Source of the DNA: Calothrix sp. NIES-3974
Lineage (GTDB): Bacteria > Cyanobacteriota > Cyanobacteriia > Cyanobacteriales > Nostocaceae
Direction: 5' to 3'
Length of the DNA: 64,000 bases
NCBI RefSeq assembly: GCF_002368395.1
Contig: NZ_AP018254.1
Coordinates: forward strand, 744,001-808,000
Position 1 is the first letter of the stretch; the number at the start of each line of letters is the position of its first letter. The translations under genes were made by a program, and so were the position numbers. Shown one piece after another: positions 36,352-46,391 of this stretch. The notes under the pieces are model-generated. The model saw only the letters and a program-made list of their open reading frames with translations, was not told the origin of the DNA and searched no databases.

Positions 36352-37665
36352 ATGATTAGTCGAGATAGACCACCAACTGCTCAAGAAACCTTTATGCAGA
36401 TGGCTCAAGCCGCCGGACTGCGCGGTCGGTTGCTTGTCACCGTCGGAATTTTATTGTTGATTCGTCTGGGGATTCACATCCCTGTACCAGGGATTAACCG
36501 GGAAGCCTTCGCTGATGCGATCGCCAATAACAATCAAATATTAAGCTTTTTGGATATTTTTTCCGGAGGTGGACTGTCAGCTTTAGGTGTATTCGCGTTG
36601 GGAATTTTGCCCTATATTAACGCTTCGATTATCATCCAATTGCTGACTGCGGCAATTCCGGCATTAGAAAACTTACAAAAAAACGAAGGGGAAGCGGGAC
36701 GACGGAAGATTTCTCAGATTACGCGTTATGTGTCCTTGGGATGGGCAGTTCTGCAAAGTGTGTTTTTGGCTGCCTTTTGGTTGCGTCCCTTTGCCTTGAA
36801 TTTTAGCCCCCTTTTCGTCGCCGAAACCGCGATCGCCTTGGTAGCGGGTTCCATGTTTGTCATGTGGGCTTCGGAATTAATTACCGAACGAGGTTTGGGA
36901 AATGGAGCCTCTTTGTTGATTTTTGTGAACATCGTTGCCACCTTACCCAAGGCATTAGGGGATACGGTAAATTTTGTCCAAAGCGGCAATCGGGAAGTAG
37001 TCGGTCGTGTGATTGTCCTGCTGCTGCTGTTCTTGCTGACAATTATCGGTATCGTTTTTGTGCAGGAAGGTATCCGTCGCATCCCCATTATTTCCGCTCG
37101 TCGTCAGGTTGGTCGCCGGATTTTAGCGGAACAACGTAGTTACCTACCCCTACGTCTCAATCAAGGTGGAGTGATGCCCATCATTTTTGCCACCGCGATT
37201 CTCAGCTTACCCCTGATTGTTGCCAACTTTATCAAAAACCCGGAGTTAGCTCAAGTCGTTAATACTTACCTCAGTCCTGGTGGTTCCCAGTCTTGGGTGT
37301 ATACCCTGGTTAACTTTGTCTCGATCATCTTCTTTAGTTATTTTTATTCTTCCCTGATTGTTAACCCAGTTGATGTTGCCCAAAATTTGAAGAAAATGGG
37401 TTCTAGTATCCCCGGTATTCGTCCTGGTAAAGCCACTAGCGAATATATTGAGCGTGTTTTGAATCGCTTAACCTTCCTGGGTGCAATTTTCCTGGGCTTA
37501 ATTGCAATTTTGCCAGCTGCTATTGAACGCGCACTCGGTGTTCCCACCTTCCGCGGTTTGGGTGCTACCTCCTTGCTAATTTTAGTTGGTGTGGCAATTG
37601 ATACGGCAAAACAAATACAAACCTACGTTATTTCCCAGCGCTATGAAGGAATGGTGAAACAATAA
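36352..37665 (+). CDS. secY: SecY preprotein translocase channel
   Basis: 437 residues with ten membrane helices. Recognisable parts: IPVPGINREAFADAI in the first periplasmic part, the plug region, GILPYINASIIIQLLTAAIP on helix 2, and the cytoplasmic loop NLKKMGSSIPGIRPGKAT. It forms the Sec channel in both plasma and thylakoid membranes. Last gene before a 635-base gap; co-transcription with rplO is likely. Confidence 0.98.
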   Translation: MISRDRPPTAQETFMQMAQAAGLRGRLLVTVGILLLIRLGIHIPVPGINREAFADAIANNNQILSFLDIFSGGGLSALGVFALGILPYINASIIIQLLTAAIPALENLQKNEGEAGRRKISQITRYVSLGWAVLQSVFLAAFWLRPFALNFSPLFVAETAIALVAGSMFVMWASELITERGLGNGASLLIFVNIVATLPKALGDTVNFVQSGNREVVGRVIVLLLLFLLTIIGIVFVQEGIRRIPIISARRQVGRRILAEQRSYLPLRLNQGGVMPIIFATAILSLPLIVANFIKNPELAQVVNTYLSPGGSQSWVYTLVNFVSIIFFSYFYSSLIVNPVDVAQNLKKMGSSIPGIRPGKATSEYIERVLNRLTFLGAIFLGLIAILPAAIERALGVPTFRGLGATSLLILVGVAIDTAKQIQTYVISQRYEGMVKQ

Positions 37666-38300
37666 TTAATCACCAATGTGTTTTTGGGGTATACATTACC
37701 CGGAATAGGCTCACTGGATTGGGAAATCGCCCTTTTCCAGTGACATCCTTAACTGGAAAATAACCAGTAGGGGGTGGGGAATAGCATAGTGAGTATATCT
37801 CTATTTTTTCAATATCGGGATAAAGTCCAAGTCTCAGGTAAAATTTGAAAGTTAAGACTAGTTTAAGTTTGAGGTTTTATTTGCCCATAAAAACTAAAAA
37901 TTGAAACTAAAACGATGAAATTCAAGTATCATCAGCCTTCTGGAGACTAGTTTCAAATCAACTAACAAAAGAGGGTTATGGTTCATTTCTACTCTCCACT
38001 CCCCCTGCATCAAGCAATTCTCCTACCCACCAGGTGCAGCCTTCTCTGTAGAGAATCCTAAGAGAATGTTATTCACAAGCAAACCGTGTTAATCACTCAT
38101 TCCTGGTTTGGAAGTTGTAGATGCACAAGCAGTAGACAAGAGACTGTAGAGAGTAGCGATTACTAGGAAAAAACAACTTTCATCTCCAATACCAGTTCTG
38201 GTGTCAGCAGTGCATTTAGGCTACTCCCCAATCCCTATTCACGACTCACTCCATTTACAAGTCAGTCATCCACAATCCACAATTCAAAATCTAACAACGA
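37666..38300. other. secY-adk gap
   Basis: 635 bases with no ORF. A two-part hairpin (TCACTGGA/TCCAGTGA with inner GGG/CCC) at 37711-37743 may end the upstream transcript, though no T-run follows. Further on are a TGCAGCCTTCTC-type repeat near 38033 and ACTCCCC heptamers near 38223, so adk may have its own promoter. Confidence 0.45.
37711..37743 (+). terminator. Possible hairpin terminator after secY
   Basis: An 8-base outer stem TCACTGGA/TCCAGTGA with an inner GGG/CCC pair, 45 bases after the secY stop. It lacks a T-tract, so it may instead stabilise the mRNA 3' end. Confidence 0.4.
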
Positions 38301-38861
38301 ATGACAGCAACGCGACTTATATTTTTAGGACCGCCAGGAGCGGGAAAAGGTACTCAAGCTAAACAATTAGCTCAAGTCATGAGTATACCTCATATTTCTA
38401 CAGGTGACATCCTCCGCCAAGCTCTAAGCGAGCAAACACCTTTAGGTATTCAAGCTCAAAGCTATATGGATCAAGGTGAATTAGTACCTGACCAACTTGT
38501 CCAGGAAATGGTTGAGGAACGATTAGCACAAACTGATGCTAAAGGGGGTTGGTTGTTAGACGGTTTCCCTCGTACCGTTAAACAGGCCGAGTTTTTAGAA
38601 CACCTGCTGCACACCAAGGGTGAAAACGAGGAAAAAGTGATTAATCTCGATGTACCTGATGATGTCGTCGTTGAGCGCTTAATTGCCAGAGGTCGCAAAG
38701 ACGATACGGAAGAGGTGATTCGTCGTCGCCTACAGGTTTATCGCCAAGAGACTGCCCCCCTAATCGATTATTACAAACAAAAGGGTCAACTCTTGAGCGT
38801 CAATGGAAATCAATCCCCAGAAGTGGTGACAGAGGAACTACACCGATTGATTAATTCCTAG
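38301..38861 (+). CDS. adk: Adenylate kinase
   Basis: 186 residues, short-LID form. P-loop FLGPPGAGKGTQAKQLA, AMP-binding HISTGDILR and GWLLDGFPRTVKQAE, and the LID start ARGRKDDTEEVIRRRL. Converts AMP + ATP to two ADP in the cytoplasm. Its place between secY and infA is conserved in cyanobacteria; map (methionine aminopeptidase) is missing from this spot. Start ATG 38301, MTATRLIFLG. Confidence 0.97.
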   Translation: MTATRLIFLGPPGAGKGTQAKQLAQVMSIPHISTGDILRQALSEQTPLGIQAQSYMDQGELVPDQLVQEMVEERLAQTDAKGGWLLDGFPRTVKQAEFLEHLLHTKGENEEKVINLDVPDDVVVERLIARGRKDDTEEVIRRRLQVYRQETAPLIDYYKQKGQLLSVNGNQSPEVVTEELHRLINS

Positions 38862-39216
38862 TTTTAGCAGCCTTTCCATCGGGGATAAATTTGCAAATAC
38901 CCCCGATACCAACCTGTTGAATTGCTGAACTGACAATGCAAATTGCTTTTAAATAAGATATATTAATAAACTGTTGATATATTTGTCGAAATGTGTATAG
39001 TCTCAAACGGACTGGAACAATATGATGATTGATTAAAAAAGAAACACGCGATCGCTCCATCTCGAATTGATTTCGCTCATGGAATCAAGGGGTGAGGTGA
39101 TATTTAGCCCCATAGTTTGATTTTAAAGAATTGGTATTACCTTTTCCATCATAATTTAACTCGAATACAGCGCCAGTAAAATCCGGAAATATTATTCAAG
39201 TTGAGGAAACAGCAAA
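38862..39216. other. adk-infA gap, nothing recognised
   Basis: 355 bases without ORF or strong hairpin. One HIP1 octamer at 39048. May carry a promoter for infA and the downstream alpha-type operon. Confidence 0.4.
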
Positions 39217-39441
39217 TTGTCTAAGCAAGACCTAATTGAAATGGAAGGTACGGTGACGGAATCATTGCCCAATGCAATGTTTCGTGTCGATCTAGATAAT
39301 GGGTTTAACGTTTTGGCCCATATTTCTGGCAAAATTCGCCGTAATTACATCAAAATCCTACCTGGAGACCGCGTGAAAGTCGAACTAACCCCCTACGACT
39401 TAAGCAAAGGTCGCATTACCTACCGATTACGGAAAAAGTGA
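39217..39441 (+). CDS. infA: Translation initiation factor IF-1
   Basis: 74 residues starting at TTG 39217 ([20 protein letters not shown]). OB fold, with [24 protein letters not shown]. Homologues begin at this codon, and there is no ATG or GTG at the right place, so TTG is the start, with GAGGAAA upstream. IF-1 blocks the A site during 30S initiation. A rare start for a highly expressed factor may limit its own synthesis. Confidence 0.96.
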   Translation: MSKQDLIEMEGTVTESLPNAMFRVDLDNGFNVLAHISGKIRRNYIKILPGDRVKVELTPYDLSKGRITYRLRKK

Positions 39442-39567
39442 TTTAATCAGGAGGATTCTAACACAAATTGATCAGTGATGAAAAATTTGTCTTCGCCACC
39501 TGGTTAAATCAACAGAAAATTTTCCTGGAAAATGCTATAATTCTACATTTGGAGTCATCAAAAAGCA

Positions 39568-39681
39568 ATGAAAGTACGAGCTTCAGTCAAAAAAATATGT
39601 GACAAATGCACTGTAATCCGCCGTCGTGGTCGGGTGATGGTGATTTGTTCCAACCCCAAACACAAACAACGCCAAGGGTAG
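39568..39681 (+). CDS. rpmJ: Ribosomal protein L36 (bL36), zinc form
   Basis: 37 residues, [20 protein letters not shown] at the start and [11 protein letters not shown] at the end. The Cys11, Cys14, Cys27 and His32 zinc site is complete. TTTGGAG lies upstream at 39548. Between infA and rpsM as expected. Confidence 0.95.
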   Translation: MKVRASVKKICDKCTVIRRRGRVMVICSNPKHKQRQG

Positions 39682-39797
39682 TCAGCGAGAAAGCGTCAGC
39701 AAAGTATCCCCACACCAGTAGATACTTGACGCTGCTGCCAGGAACGCAATTGAAACAGAAAAATACAAGTTAAGTTACAAGCAGGGAGATATTCATC

Positions 39798-40178
39798 GTG
39801 GCAAGGATTGCCGGAGTAGACCTTCCCCGGGACAAGCGGATAGAGATTGGTCTAACCTATATATTTGGAATTGGTTTATCGCGATCGCAAAAAATTCTGG
39901 CAGCAACGGGAGTAAATCCCGACACCCGCGTCAAGGATTTGAGCGATGCGGATGTAGCAGCTTTACGGGCAGAAGTAGAAACAAATTACCAGGTTGAAGG
40001 TGATTTGCGTCGCTGGGAAGCCATGAATATCAAGCGTTTGATTGATATTGGCACCTATCGTGGTCGTCGGCATCGGATGGGATTACCAGTACGTGGACAA
40101 CGTACCCGCACCAATGCCCGGACTCGACGCGGTAGAAGACAAACCGTTGCCGGGAAGAAAAAAGCACCAGGGAAATAA
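39798..40178 (+). CDS. rpsM: Ribosomal protein S13 (uS13)
   Basis: 126 residues from GTG 39798 ([20 protein letters not shown]), ribosome site GGGAGA. The helix-two-turn-helix part has [14 protein letters not shown]; the basic tail [20 protein letters not shown] reaches the P-site tRNA. The tail ends KKKAPGK. Confidence 0.97.
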   Translation: MARIAGVDLPRDKRIEIGLTYIFGIGLSRSQKILAATGVNPDTRVKDLSDADVAALRAEVETNYQVEGDLRRWEAMNIKRLIDIGTYRGRRHRMGLPVRGQRTRTNARTRRGRRQTVAGKKKAPGK

Positions 40179-40497
40179 ACTGGATCCGGGAATTGTCACT
40201 AGCAAGTTAGCCCCCCATAGAGGTTGGACACAACTAAATCAGAAAACGACTGTAACCTCTGGGGAACAAGTCTCGCCTACCGCTAGAGAGTTTTTTTATT
40301 CTTCCCCTAACCACTACTTGCAAACGATTCCCCCATGTAGGCGCAGCCTTCTCTTGGAGAACGTTGGTACACAACAGTTCGGAGGTGGGGCGAAGCCTCA
40401 GTCGAGGAGTTGCAGCTTCAACTTCAGTCCTTTGCGATTAGGTAGCTGGCTGACTACTCACTACTCACTTTTTAGAGATTAATTTGATTACACCAAT
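40179..40497. other. rpsM-rpsK gap with small repeats
   Basis: 319 bases, long for this gene pair. Contains GTAGGCGCAGCCTTCTC with TTGGAGAACG near 40336-40364, a repeat type also seen near 38030, and a GAAGCCTCAGTCGAGGAG stretch. No promoter identified. Confidence 0.45.
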
Positions 40498-40893
40498 ATG
40501 GCGCGACAAGGAACCAAAAAAAGCGGGAGCAAAAAGCAAAAACGGAATGTACCCAACGGAGTTGCTTATATCCAATCTACCTTCAACAATAGCATCGTCA
40601 CAATTACCGATCAAAACGGAGATGTGATTTCCTGGGCTAGTGCTGGTTCAAGCGGATTCAAAGGGGCGAAAAAAGGTACTCCCTTTGCAGCGCAAACCGC
40701 CGCCGAAGCAGCAGCACGGCGAGCCATTGACCAAGGAATGCGGCAAATCGAAGTAATGGTCAGTGGTCCTGGTTCAGGACGGGAAACAGCAATTCGAGCA
40801 TTACAAGGCGCAGGTCTGGAAATTACCCTGATTCGAGATATTACCCCAATCCCTCACAACGGGTGTCGTCCACCGAAACGTCGGCGAGTTTAG
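40498..40893 (+). CDS. rpsK: Ribosomal protein S11 (uS11)
   Basis: 131 residues, with [40 protein letters not shown] and the end [15 protein letters not shown]. Forms the platform of the 30S with S7 near the E-site mRNA. ATG 40498. Confidence 0.97.
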   Translation: MARQGTKKSGSKKQKRNVPNGVAYIQSTFNNSIVTITDQNGDVISWASAGSSGFKGAKKGTPFAAQTAAEAAARRAIDQGMRQIEVMVSGPGSGRETAIRALQGAGLEITLIRDITPIPHNGCRPPKRRRV

Positions 40894-41096
40894 CCTGATT
40901 TACCCTGCCAATGGGGGAACTCATCACACATACTCCAAGCGATCAATCCCTATGCTCCTCAGAAATGAAGCCGTCGGGACAAAGCAGGGAGTTAGGATAC
41001 GCAGGGGAAAGAGATTTTTGGTATCAGGCAAAGTTCCCTTGCTAAACTACTAGGGCCGTGTTTGTTCGTAGCACCTGAATTAAGGGAGGTAACTCC

Positions 41097-42056
41097 GTGG
41101 CGCAATTTCAAATTGAATGTTTAGAATCAGCTAGCGAAGAAAGTCGCAATCATTACAGTCGGTTTATCATCGAACCACTAGAGCGGGGACAGGGTACAAC
41201 CGTTGGTAATGCATTAAGACGGGTTTTGTTGTCCAACCTGGAAGGGACGGCGGTGACTGCGGTGAGAATTCAAGGTGTGAGCCACGAATTTGCCACCGTT
41301 CCCGGCGTACGTGAAGACGTGTTAGAAATTTTGATGCGGATGAAAGAGGTAGTTCTCAAAAGTTACTCCAGTCAACCGCAAATAGGCCGATTACTCGTTC
41401 ACGCTCAATCCCCTGGTTCTACAACCGTCACCACCGCCCATTTTGATTTACCGAGTGAAGTGGAAGTCATTGATCCGACCCAATATATTGCTAGTTTAGC
41501 CGAAGGGGCCAAACTGGAAATGGAATTTCGGATTGAACGGGGTAAGGGGTATCGGACGGTGGAAAGAAGCCGAGAAGAAGCAACTTCCATCGATTTTCTG
41601 CAAATTGACTCTGTATTTATGCCCGTGCGCAAGGTAAATTACAGCGTTGAGGAAACCCGTGGAGAAAACGGTATTCCCAAGGATCGATTATTGTTGGAAG
41701 TGTGGACAAACGGCAGTATTAGTCCCCAGGAAGCACTATCATCGGCGGCCGGGATTTTAGTTGATTTATTTAATCCTCTGAAAGACTTCACCTACGCCGA
41801 ACAAGATACGGGTATAGTTGAAGACCTCGACCCAACTGCCCAAATTCCGATTGAAGAGTTGCAATTGTCGGTACGGGCTTACAACTGTCTGAAACGGGCC
41901 CAAGTGAATTCCGTTGCGGATCTATTGGATTATACCCAAGAAGACCTACTGGAAATCAAAAACTTTGGGCAAAAATCAGCCGAAGAGGTGGTAGAAGCTC
42001 TCCAAAGACGATTGGGAATTACCCTGCCAACGGAAAGAGCATCTAAACATGGTTAG
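41097..42056 (+). CDS. rpoA: RNA polymerase alpha subunit
   Basis: 319 residues from GTG 41097, ribosome site AGGGAGG. Alpha-NTD (1-230) with FIIEPLERGQGTTVGNALRR for dimerisation and core assembly; alpha-CTD (about 255-310) with LSVRAYNCLKRAQVNSVADL and EIKNFGQKSAEEV, which touches UP elements and activators. A 200-base gap upstream of it. Confidence 0.98.
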   Translation: MAQFQIECLESASEESRNHYSRFIIEPLERGQGTTVGNALRRVLLSNLEGTAVTAVRIQGVSHEFATVPGVREDVLEILMRMKEVVLKSYSSQPQIGRLLVHAQSPGSTTVTTAHFDLPSEVEVIDPTQYIASLAEGAKLEMEFRIERGKGYRTVERSREEATSIDFLQIDSVFMPVRKVNYSVEETRGENGIPKDRLLLEVWTNGSISPQEALSSAAGILVDLFNPLKDFTYAEQDTGIVEDLDPTAQIPIEELQLSVRAYNCLKRAQVNSVADLLDYTQEDLLEIKNFGQKSAEEVVEALQRRLGITLPTERASKHG

Positions 42057-42296
42057 TCACGCAAGGTCAGGGAGTAGGGAGTATTAAATCTGACTTAGGT
42101 GGAAGATGGACGTAGCAAATAGAGATTGGGAAGCTTTGCTGTATCAGCTTGGTAAAATCTAGAAGTGAAAATCCAACCTAGGGTAGGTAAAACCCGCTCT
42201 TTGCTTGCGACAACCTAGTTGAGATTAAGGGGTATATCCAAACAGAGTCGAAGATGCTGTTAAATTTTGTTGTTATTGTTTAATTGTTGAATTGTT

Positions 42297-42647
42297 ATGC
42301 GTCATCGTTGCCGAGTGAAAAAACTGGGTAAACCAGCCGACCAGCGTCGTGCTTTATTGCGAGCGCTGACGACGGAATTAATCCGTCATGGGAAAATCAC
42401 CACCACTTTAGTCCGTGCCAAAGCCGTGCGGTCAGAAGTTGATAAAATGATTACCCTCGCCAAAGATGGTTCATTGTCTGCCCGTCGGCAAGCAATGGGA
42501 TACATCTATGATAAACAACTAGTTCACGCCCTATTTGAGCAAGCTCCTGCCCGTTATCAAGAGCGTAACGGTGGATATACCCGGATTATCAGGACCATTC
42601 CCCGTCGGGGAGACAACGCCGATATGGCAATTATTGAACTGGTTTAG
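42297..42647 (+). CDS. rplQ: Ribosomal protein L17 (bL17)
   Basis: 116 residues. [20 protein letters not shown] and the C-terminal [20 protein letters not shown] are diagnostic. Lies by the tunnel exit. Separated from rpoA by 240 bases, from truA by 20, so it is coupled to truA. Confidence 0.97.
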   Translation: MRHRCRVKKLGKPADQRRALLRALTTELIRHGKITTTLVRAKAVRSEVDKMITLAKDGSLSARRQAMGYIYDKQLVHALFEQAPARYQERNGGYTRIIRTIPRRGDNADMAIIELV

Positions 42648-42667
42648 GAAGCCAAGTCATAGGCGAA

Positions 42668-43507
42668 ATGAGCGACCAAGAACCAAGTCCAGCCAAGCAA
42701 CGAGTAGCCCTAGTGATACAGTACTTGGGTACTCATTTTCATGGTTGGCAGCGACAACCCCAGCATCGCAGCGTTCAAGCCGAAATTGAAACGGCGATCG
42801 CAACTGTTGTGGGTAAAAGGGTGACACTCCACGGCGCTGGTCGGACAGATAGTGGAGTTCATGCAGCCGCTCAAGTTGCCCATTTTGACGTGACAAGTAA
42901 AATTCCCCCGCACAAATGGGCAAAGGTACTCAATTCCCGACTACCAAAAGATATTAACATATTGGCATCCGCAGCCGTCGCCCCAACTTGGCACGCTCGT
43001 TTTAGTGCTAGTTATCGGCGTTATCGTTACACCTTGTATACGGGTGAACGACCGAACCTATTTATTGGTCCCTATGTGTGGCATTATTACCAGCCTCCCC
43101 TGGATGAGACCCTAATCCAAGCAGCCCTCCAACCGTTAGTGGGAAAGCACCACTTGAGCGCCTTTCGCCGTTCCAACTCCCTCCGTCCCCATTCCTGGGT
43201 GGAAGTCCAAGCCGTTAAATGCGATCGCAATGGAGATTTGCTCCAGATTGAAATTCAAGCCAACGGATTTTTGTATGGCATGGTGAGGTTATTGGTGGGA
43301 ATGTTAGTTCAAGTAGGTTCTGGTACACTTTCCTTGGTCAAATTTACAGACCTCTGGAAACAGGAACAACGGGAGGAAATTCGCTATGCCGCTCCCCCCC
43401 AAGGGCTGTGTTTGCTGCGTGTCGGTTATCCCGATTTTCCCTTTCCCCCGGAAGTTTGGTTTGATACACAACCCCACTTCCACTTCCATTCTGAGATATT
43501 TGCCTGA
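42668..43507 (+). CDS. truA: tRNA pseudouridine(38-40) synthase TruA
   Basis: 279 residues. Catalytic Asp in GAGRTDSGVHAAAQVAHF near residue 58; the second half has FLYGMVRLLVGMLVQVGSG. Makes pseudouridine at positions 38-40 of tRNA anticodon arms. The C-terminal 20 residues (FDTQPHFHFHSEIFA) are His/Phe-rich and peculiar to this branch. The rplQ-truA-rplM order is usual for cyanobacteria. Confidence 0.95.
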   Translation: MSDQEPSPAKQRVALVIQYLGTHFHGWQRQPQHRSVQAEIETAIATVVGKRVTLHGAGRTDSGVHAAAQVAHFDVTSKIPPHKWAKVLNSRLPKDINILASAAVAPTWHARFSASYRRYRYTLYTGERPNLFIGPYVWHYYQPPLDETLIQAALQPLVGKHHLSAFRRSNSLRPHSWVEVQAVKCDRNGDLLQIEIQANGFLYGMVRLLVGMLVQVGSGTLSLVKFTDLWKQEQREEIRYAAPPQGLCLLRVGYPDFPFPPEVWFDTQPHFHFHSEIFA

Positions 43508-43523
43508 GTATTTTCCTTGAATC

Positions 43524-43628
43524 TATGCTTTACACGGTCAAAAAGTGTGCTTTGGGTTGAGATGGTTAATACTTAAAGGTCAACCATCAACAAACTAAAA
43601 GGGAAAAATATCAGCCTGTAAAGAATAT
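43524..43628 (+). repeat. TATACTTT-ended MITE-like repeat, copy 2
   Basis: 105 bases, starting TATGCTTTACACGGTCAA and ending CAGCCTGTAAAGAATA, with CAACAAACTAAAAGGGAAAA inside. Same block order as copies at 44638-44774 and, inverted, at 14720-14999. It fills most of the truA-rplM gap. Confidence 0.65.
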
Positions 43629-43693
43629 CCAATCCCTGGCAGTATATCTCACGAAGATGACAACAAAAATTATTTAGGAAGACTTAGAAACAA

Positions 43694-44152
43694 ATGAACG
43701 GAGAAAAAACCTACTTACCTCCCCACGGTAATCAAGGAGACTGGTACGTCGTCGATGCCGCAGAACAGCGCCTCGGACGTTTAGCCAGTGAGATTGCCCG
43801 GGTATTGCGTGGCAAGAACAAGCCTGAGTATACTCCTAACATGGATACGGGAGATTTTGTCATAGTTGTAAATGCGGAAAAAGTTGTAGTAACTGGTAAA
43901 AAAAGCAGCCAGAAACTCTACCGTCGTCACTCCGGTCGTCCCGGCGGAATGAAAACAGAAACCTTTGAAAAACTGCAAGCCCGTCTACCCGAACGGATTA
44001 TCGAAAAAGCAGTCAAAGGCATGTTACCAAAAAACAGTCTCGGTAAAAGCCTATTTACCAAGCTCAAAGTATACGCCGGACCAACCCATCCCCACACAGC
44101 CCAAAAGCCCAAAGAACTAAACATTCAGACAATTCCAGGAGAAAATAATTAA
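43694..44152 (+). CDS. rplM: Ribosomal protein L13 (uL13)
   Basis: 152 residues with [20 protein letters not shown] and the [20 protein letters not shown] signature. Early 50S assembly protein. Overlaps the rpsI start by one base (TAATG); ribosome site for rpsI is the upstream CAGGAG. Confidence 0.97.
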   Translation: MNGEKTYLPPHGNQGDWYVVDAAEQRLGRLASEIARVLRGKNKPEYTPNMDTGDFVIVVNAEKVVVTGKKSSQKLYRRHSGRPGGMKTETFEKLQARLPERIIEKAVKGMLPKNSLGKSLFTKLKVYAGPTHPHTAQKPKELNIQTIPGENN

Positions 44153-44568
44153 TGCAAGCAACCGAAACTAATAGCGGACGGGCTATGTACTTTGGTACAG
44201 GTCGTCGTAAAGCCGCGATCGCTCGTGTGCGTCTAGTCCCCGGCAGTGGCCAATTGATTGTCAACGGGAAACCAGGAGATTTATACTTCCAATTTAATGC
44301 CAATTATCTTGGAGCCATTAAAGCGCCCTTGGAAACCCTGGGCATGGAGAATGATTACGATATTCTCGTCACCGCCGAAGGTGGTGGACTCACCGGACAA
44401 TCCGACGCAGTTCGTTTAGGAGTTGCTCGCGCCCTTTGTCAACTTGATCCCAATAATCGTCCGCCTTTGAAAATCGAAGGGTACCTTACCCGTGACCCCC
44501 GCGCCAAAGAACGGAAGAAATACGGATTACACAAAGCTCGCAAAGCTCCCCAATACTCCAAACGATAG
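44152..44568 (+). CDS. rpsI: Ribosomal protein S9 (uS9)
   Basis: 138 residues: [18 protein letters not shown] at the front, [17 protein letters not shown] in the middle, and the tRNA-contacting basic tail [14 protein letters not shown]. The C-terminal KR reaches the P-site anticodon stem. Translationally coupled to rplM. Confidence 0.97.
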   Translation: MQATETNSGRAMYFGTGRRKAAIARVRLVPGSGQLIVNGKPGDLYFQFNANYLGAIKAPLETLGMENDYDILVTAEGGGLTGQSDAVRLGVARALCQLDPNNRPPLKIEGYLTRDPRAKERKKYGLHKARKAPQYSKR

Positions 44569-44637
44569 GCTAGAATCGGGAATAAGTAGACGTAAGACCA
44601 CCCGGAATTCTCCATTGTGACAATGGTAACGGTGATG

Positions 44638-44774
44638 ATACTTTACACGGTCAATAACTAAGCTCTTGGTTTTGATGGTTAATATCTGAAAAGACTTAAG
44701 GATTGCGACATCTCTACTGTCACCAGTTAACTGTCAACAAACCAAAAGAGAAATATATCAGCGTGCCAAGTATA
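44638..44774 (+). repeat. TATACTTT-ended MITE-like repeat, copy 3
   Basis: 137 bases; starts ATACTTTACACGGTCAATAA, ends ATATCAGCGTGCCAAGTATA, with AACTGTCAACAAACCAAAAG inside. It lies between rpsI and rpmE, about 1 kb from copy 2. Confidence 0.7.
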
Positions 44775-44848
44775 ACTCTTACCCATAAATTTTTTTCCCA
44801 AACTCAAGATATAATCAGTAGTACCAAGAAGTAAACCACATCAGGAAA

Positions 44849-45088
44849 ATGGCAAAACCAGGAATTCATCCGGAGTGGTATCCAGAAGCAAAAGTCTATT
44901 GCAACGGACAAGTTGTGATGACCGTCGGCTCAACCAAACCCGAATTACATGTTGATGTCTGGTCTGGAAACCACCCCTTTTACACCGGAACCCAAAAAAT
45001 TATTGACACCGAAGGTCGTGTAGAACGCTTTATGCGTAAATACGGCATGTTTGACACGCAATCCTCCGCCAAAGAAGACAAAAAGTAG
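44849..45088 (+). CDS. rpmE: Ribosomal protein L31 (bL31), zinc-free form
   Basis: 79 residues, MAKPGIHPEWYPEAKVYCNG then VDVWSGNHPFYTGTQKIID. Only one Cys remains of the four-Cys zinc knuckle, so this is the C-minus type, which works without zinc. It bridges the subunits at the central protuberance. Acidic/Lys-rich tail. Spaced 100 bases before prfA. Confidence 0.95.
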   Translation: MAKPGIHPEWYPEAKVYCNGQVVMTVGSTKPELHVDVWSGNHPFYTGTQKIIDTEGRVERFMRKYGMFDTQSSAKEDKK

Positions 45089-45188
45089 CGGCTTGGCTGG
45101 TGAAAAATGACGACCCTGCATGTGCTGGGTCGATCGTTATATTTGACCGAGCCAATTTGTTATTTTTGTTATAGGAGTATTGCCCATC

Positions 45189-46286
45189 ATGGCTGAACAG
45201 TATTTATTGGAGAAACTCAAATCCGTTGAGCAAACCTTTCACGAATTGACCCGTCGTCTAGCTGATCCCGATACAGCCAAAAACCAAGACGAATATCAGA
45301 AAATAGCCAAAGCTCGTTCTTCCCTGGAGGAAGTAGTCAGTACCTACGAGACATGGAAGCAAACCCAGGAAGAACTAGTTGGTGCGAGGGAAATTTTAAA
45401 AGAGGCAAGTGGCGACCCAGAGATGCAGGAGATGGCATCATCAGAAGTAAAGTCATTGGAAGCGAAGGTCGTCGAGTTGGAACAGCGTCTGAAGATATTA
45501 CTGCTGCCTCGTGACCCCAACGATGATAAAAATATTATGCTGGAAATTCGCGCTGGAACGGGTGGTGATGAAGCCAGTATTTGGGCTGGGGATTTGTTGC
45601 GGATGTACTCCCGTTATGCTGACAGCCAAGGTTGGCGCGTAAAACTCGTAAGCGAATCATTAGCGGAAATGGGTGGCTTCAAGGAAGCGATTCTGGAAAT
45701 TCAAGGCGATAACGTTTACAGCAAACTGAAATTTGAAGCTGGTGTGCATCGGGTGCAGCGAGTACCTGTCACGGAAGCAGGGGGAAGGGTACACACATCA
45801 ACCGCAACGGTGGCAATTATGCCGGAAGTAGATGATGTGGAAGTAGAAATTGACCCGAAAGACATAGAAATGAAAACAGCTCGTTCCGGTGGTGCAGGTG
45901 GACAAAACGTCAACAAGGTGGAAACTGCCGTTGATTTGTTCCATAAACCAACTGGTATTCGCATTTTCTGTACTGAAGAGCGGAGTCAGTTACAGAACAA
46001 AGAGCGAGCAATGCAGATTTTGCGTGCAAAGTTGTATGAAATGAAACTTCAAGAGCAACAAGCCGCGATTACATCCGCCCGGAGATTGCAGGTTGGTACG
46101 GGTTCCCGCTCCGAGAAAATCCGGACATATAACTATAAAGATAACCGGGTGACTGACCACCGGATTAATCAGAATTTTTCCCTAGCACCGGTTTTAGAAG
46201 GAGATATTGAGGATATTATTCAATCCTGTATTTCCCAAGACCAACAAGACCAGTTAGCTGAACTTGCGGCTTCTGCAAATAAATAA
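45189..46286 (+). CDS. prfA: Peptide chain release factor 1
   Basis: 365 residues from ATG 45189 ([20 protein letters not shown]); a TTG three codons earlier is ignored. GGQ motif in [16 protein letters not shown] near residue 237 triggers peptidyl-tRNA hydrolysis; the region REVD-like [22 protein letters not shown] is conserved, so it reads UAA and UAG. Last gene of the cluster; a strong hairpin follows. Confidence 0.97.
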   Translation: MAEQYLLEKLKSVEQTFHELTRRLADPDTAKNQDEYQKIAKARSSLEEVVSTYETWKQTQEELVGAREILKEASGDPEMQEMASSEVKSLEAKVVELEQRLKILLLPRDPNDDKNIMLEIRAGTGGDEASIWAGDLLRMYSRYADSQGWRVKLVSESLAEMGGFKEAILEIQGDNVYSKLKFEAGVHRVQRVPVTEAGGRVHTSTATVAIMPEVDDVEVEIDPKDIEMKTARSGGAGGQNVNKVETAVDLFHKPTGIRIFCTEERSQLQNKERAMQILRAKLYEMKLQEQQAAITSARRLQVGTGSRSEKIRTYNYKDNRVTDHRINQNFSLAPVLEGDIEDIIQSCISQDQQDQLAELAASANK

Positions 46287-46328
46287 TTTGTCTTAAATTT
46301 AATTAATTAATTTAAGTGTAATTAGGAT

Positions 46329-46367
46329 GGGTGAAAAAATCGTTGAGTCGAGGCGATATTTTCACCC
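46329..46367 (+). terminator. Hairpin terminator after prfA
   Basis: A 14-base stem, GGGTGAAAAAATCG against CGATATTTTCACCC with one mismatch, closing 43 bases after the prfA stop and followed by TTTGC. It faces a convergent minus-strand gene 25 bases away and can serve both. Confidence 0.65.
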
Positions 46368-46391
46368 TTTGCTGTGCTAAACAGTGAAAAA

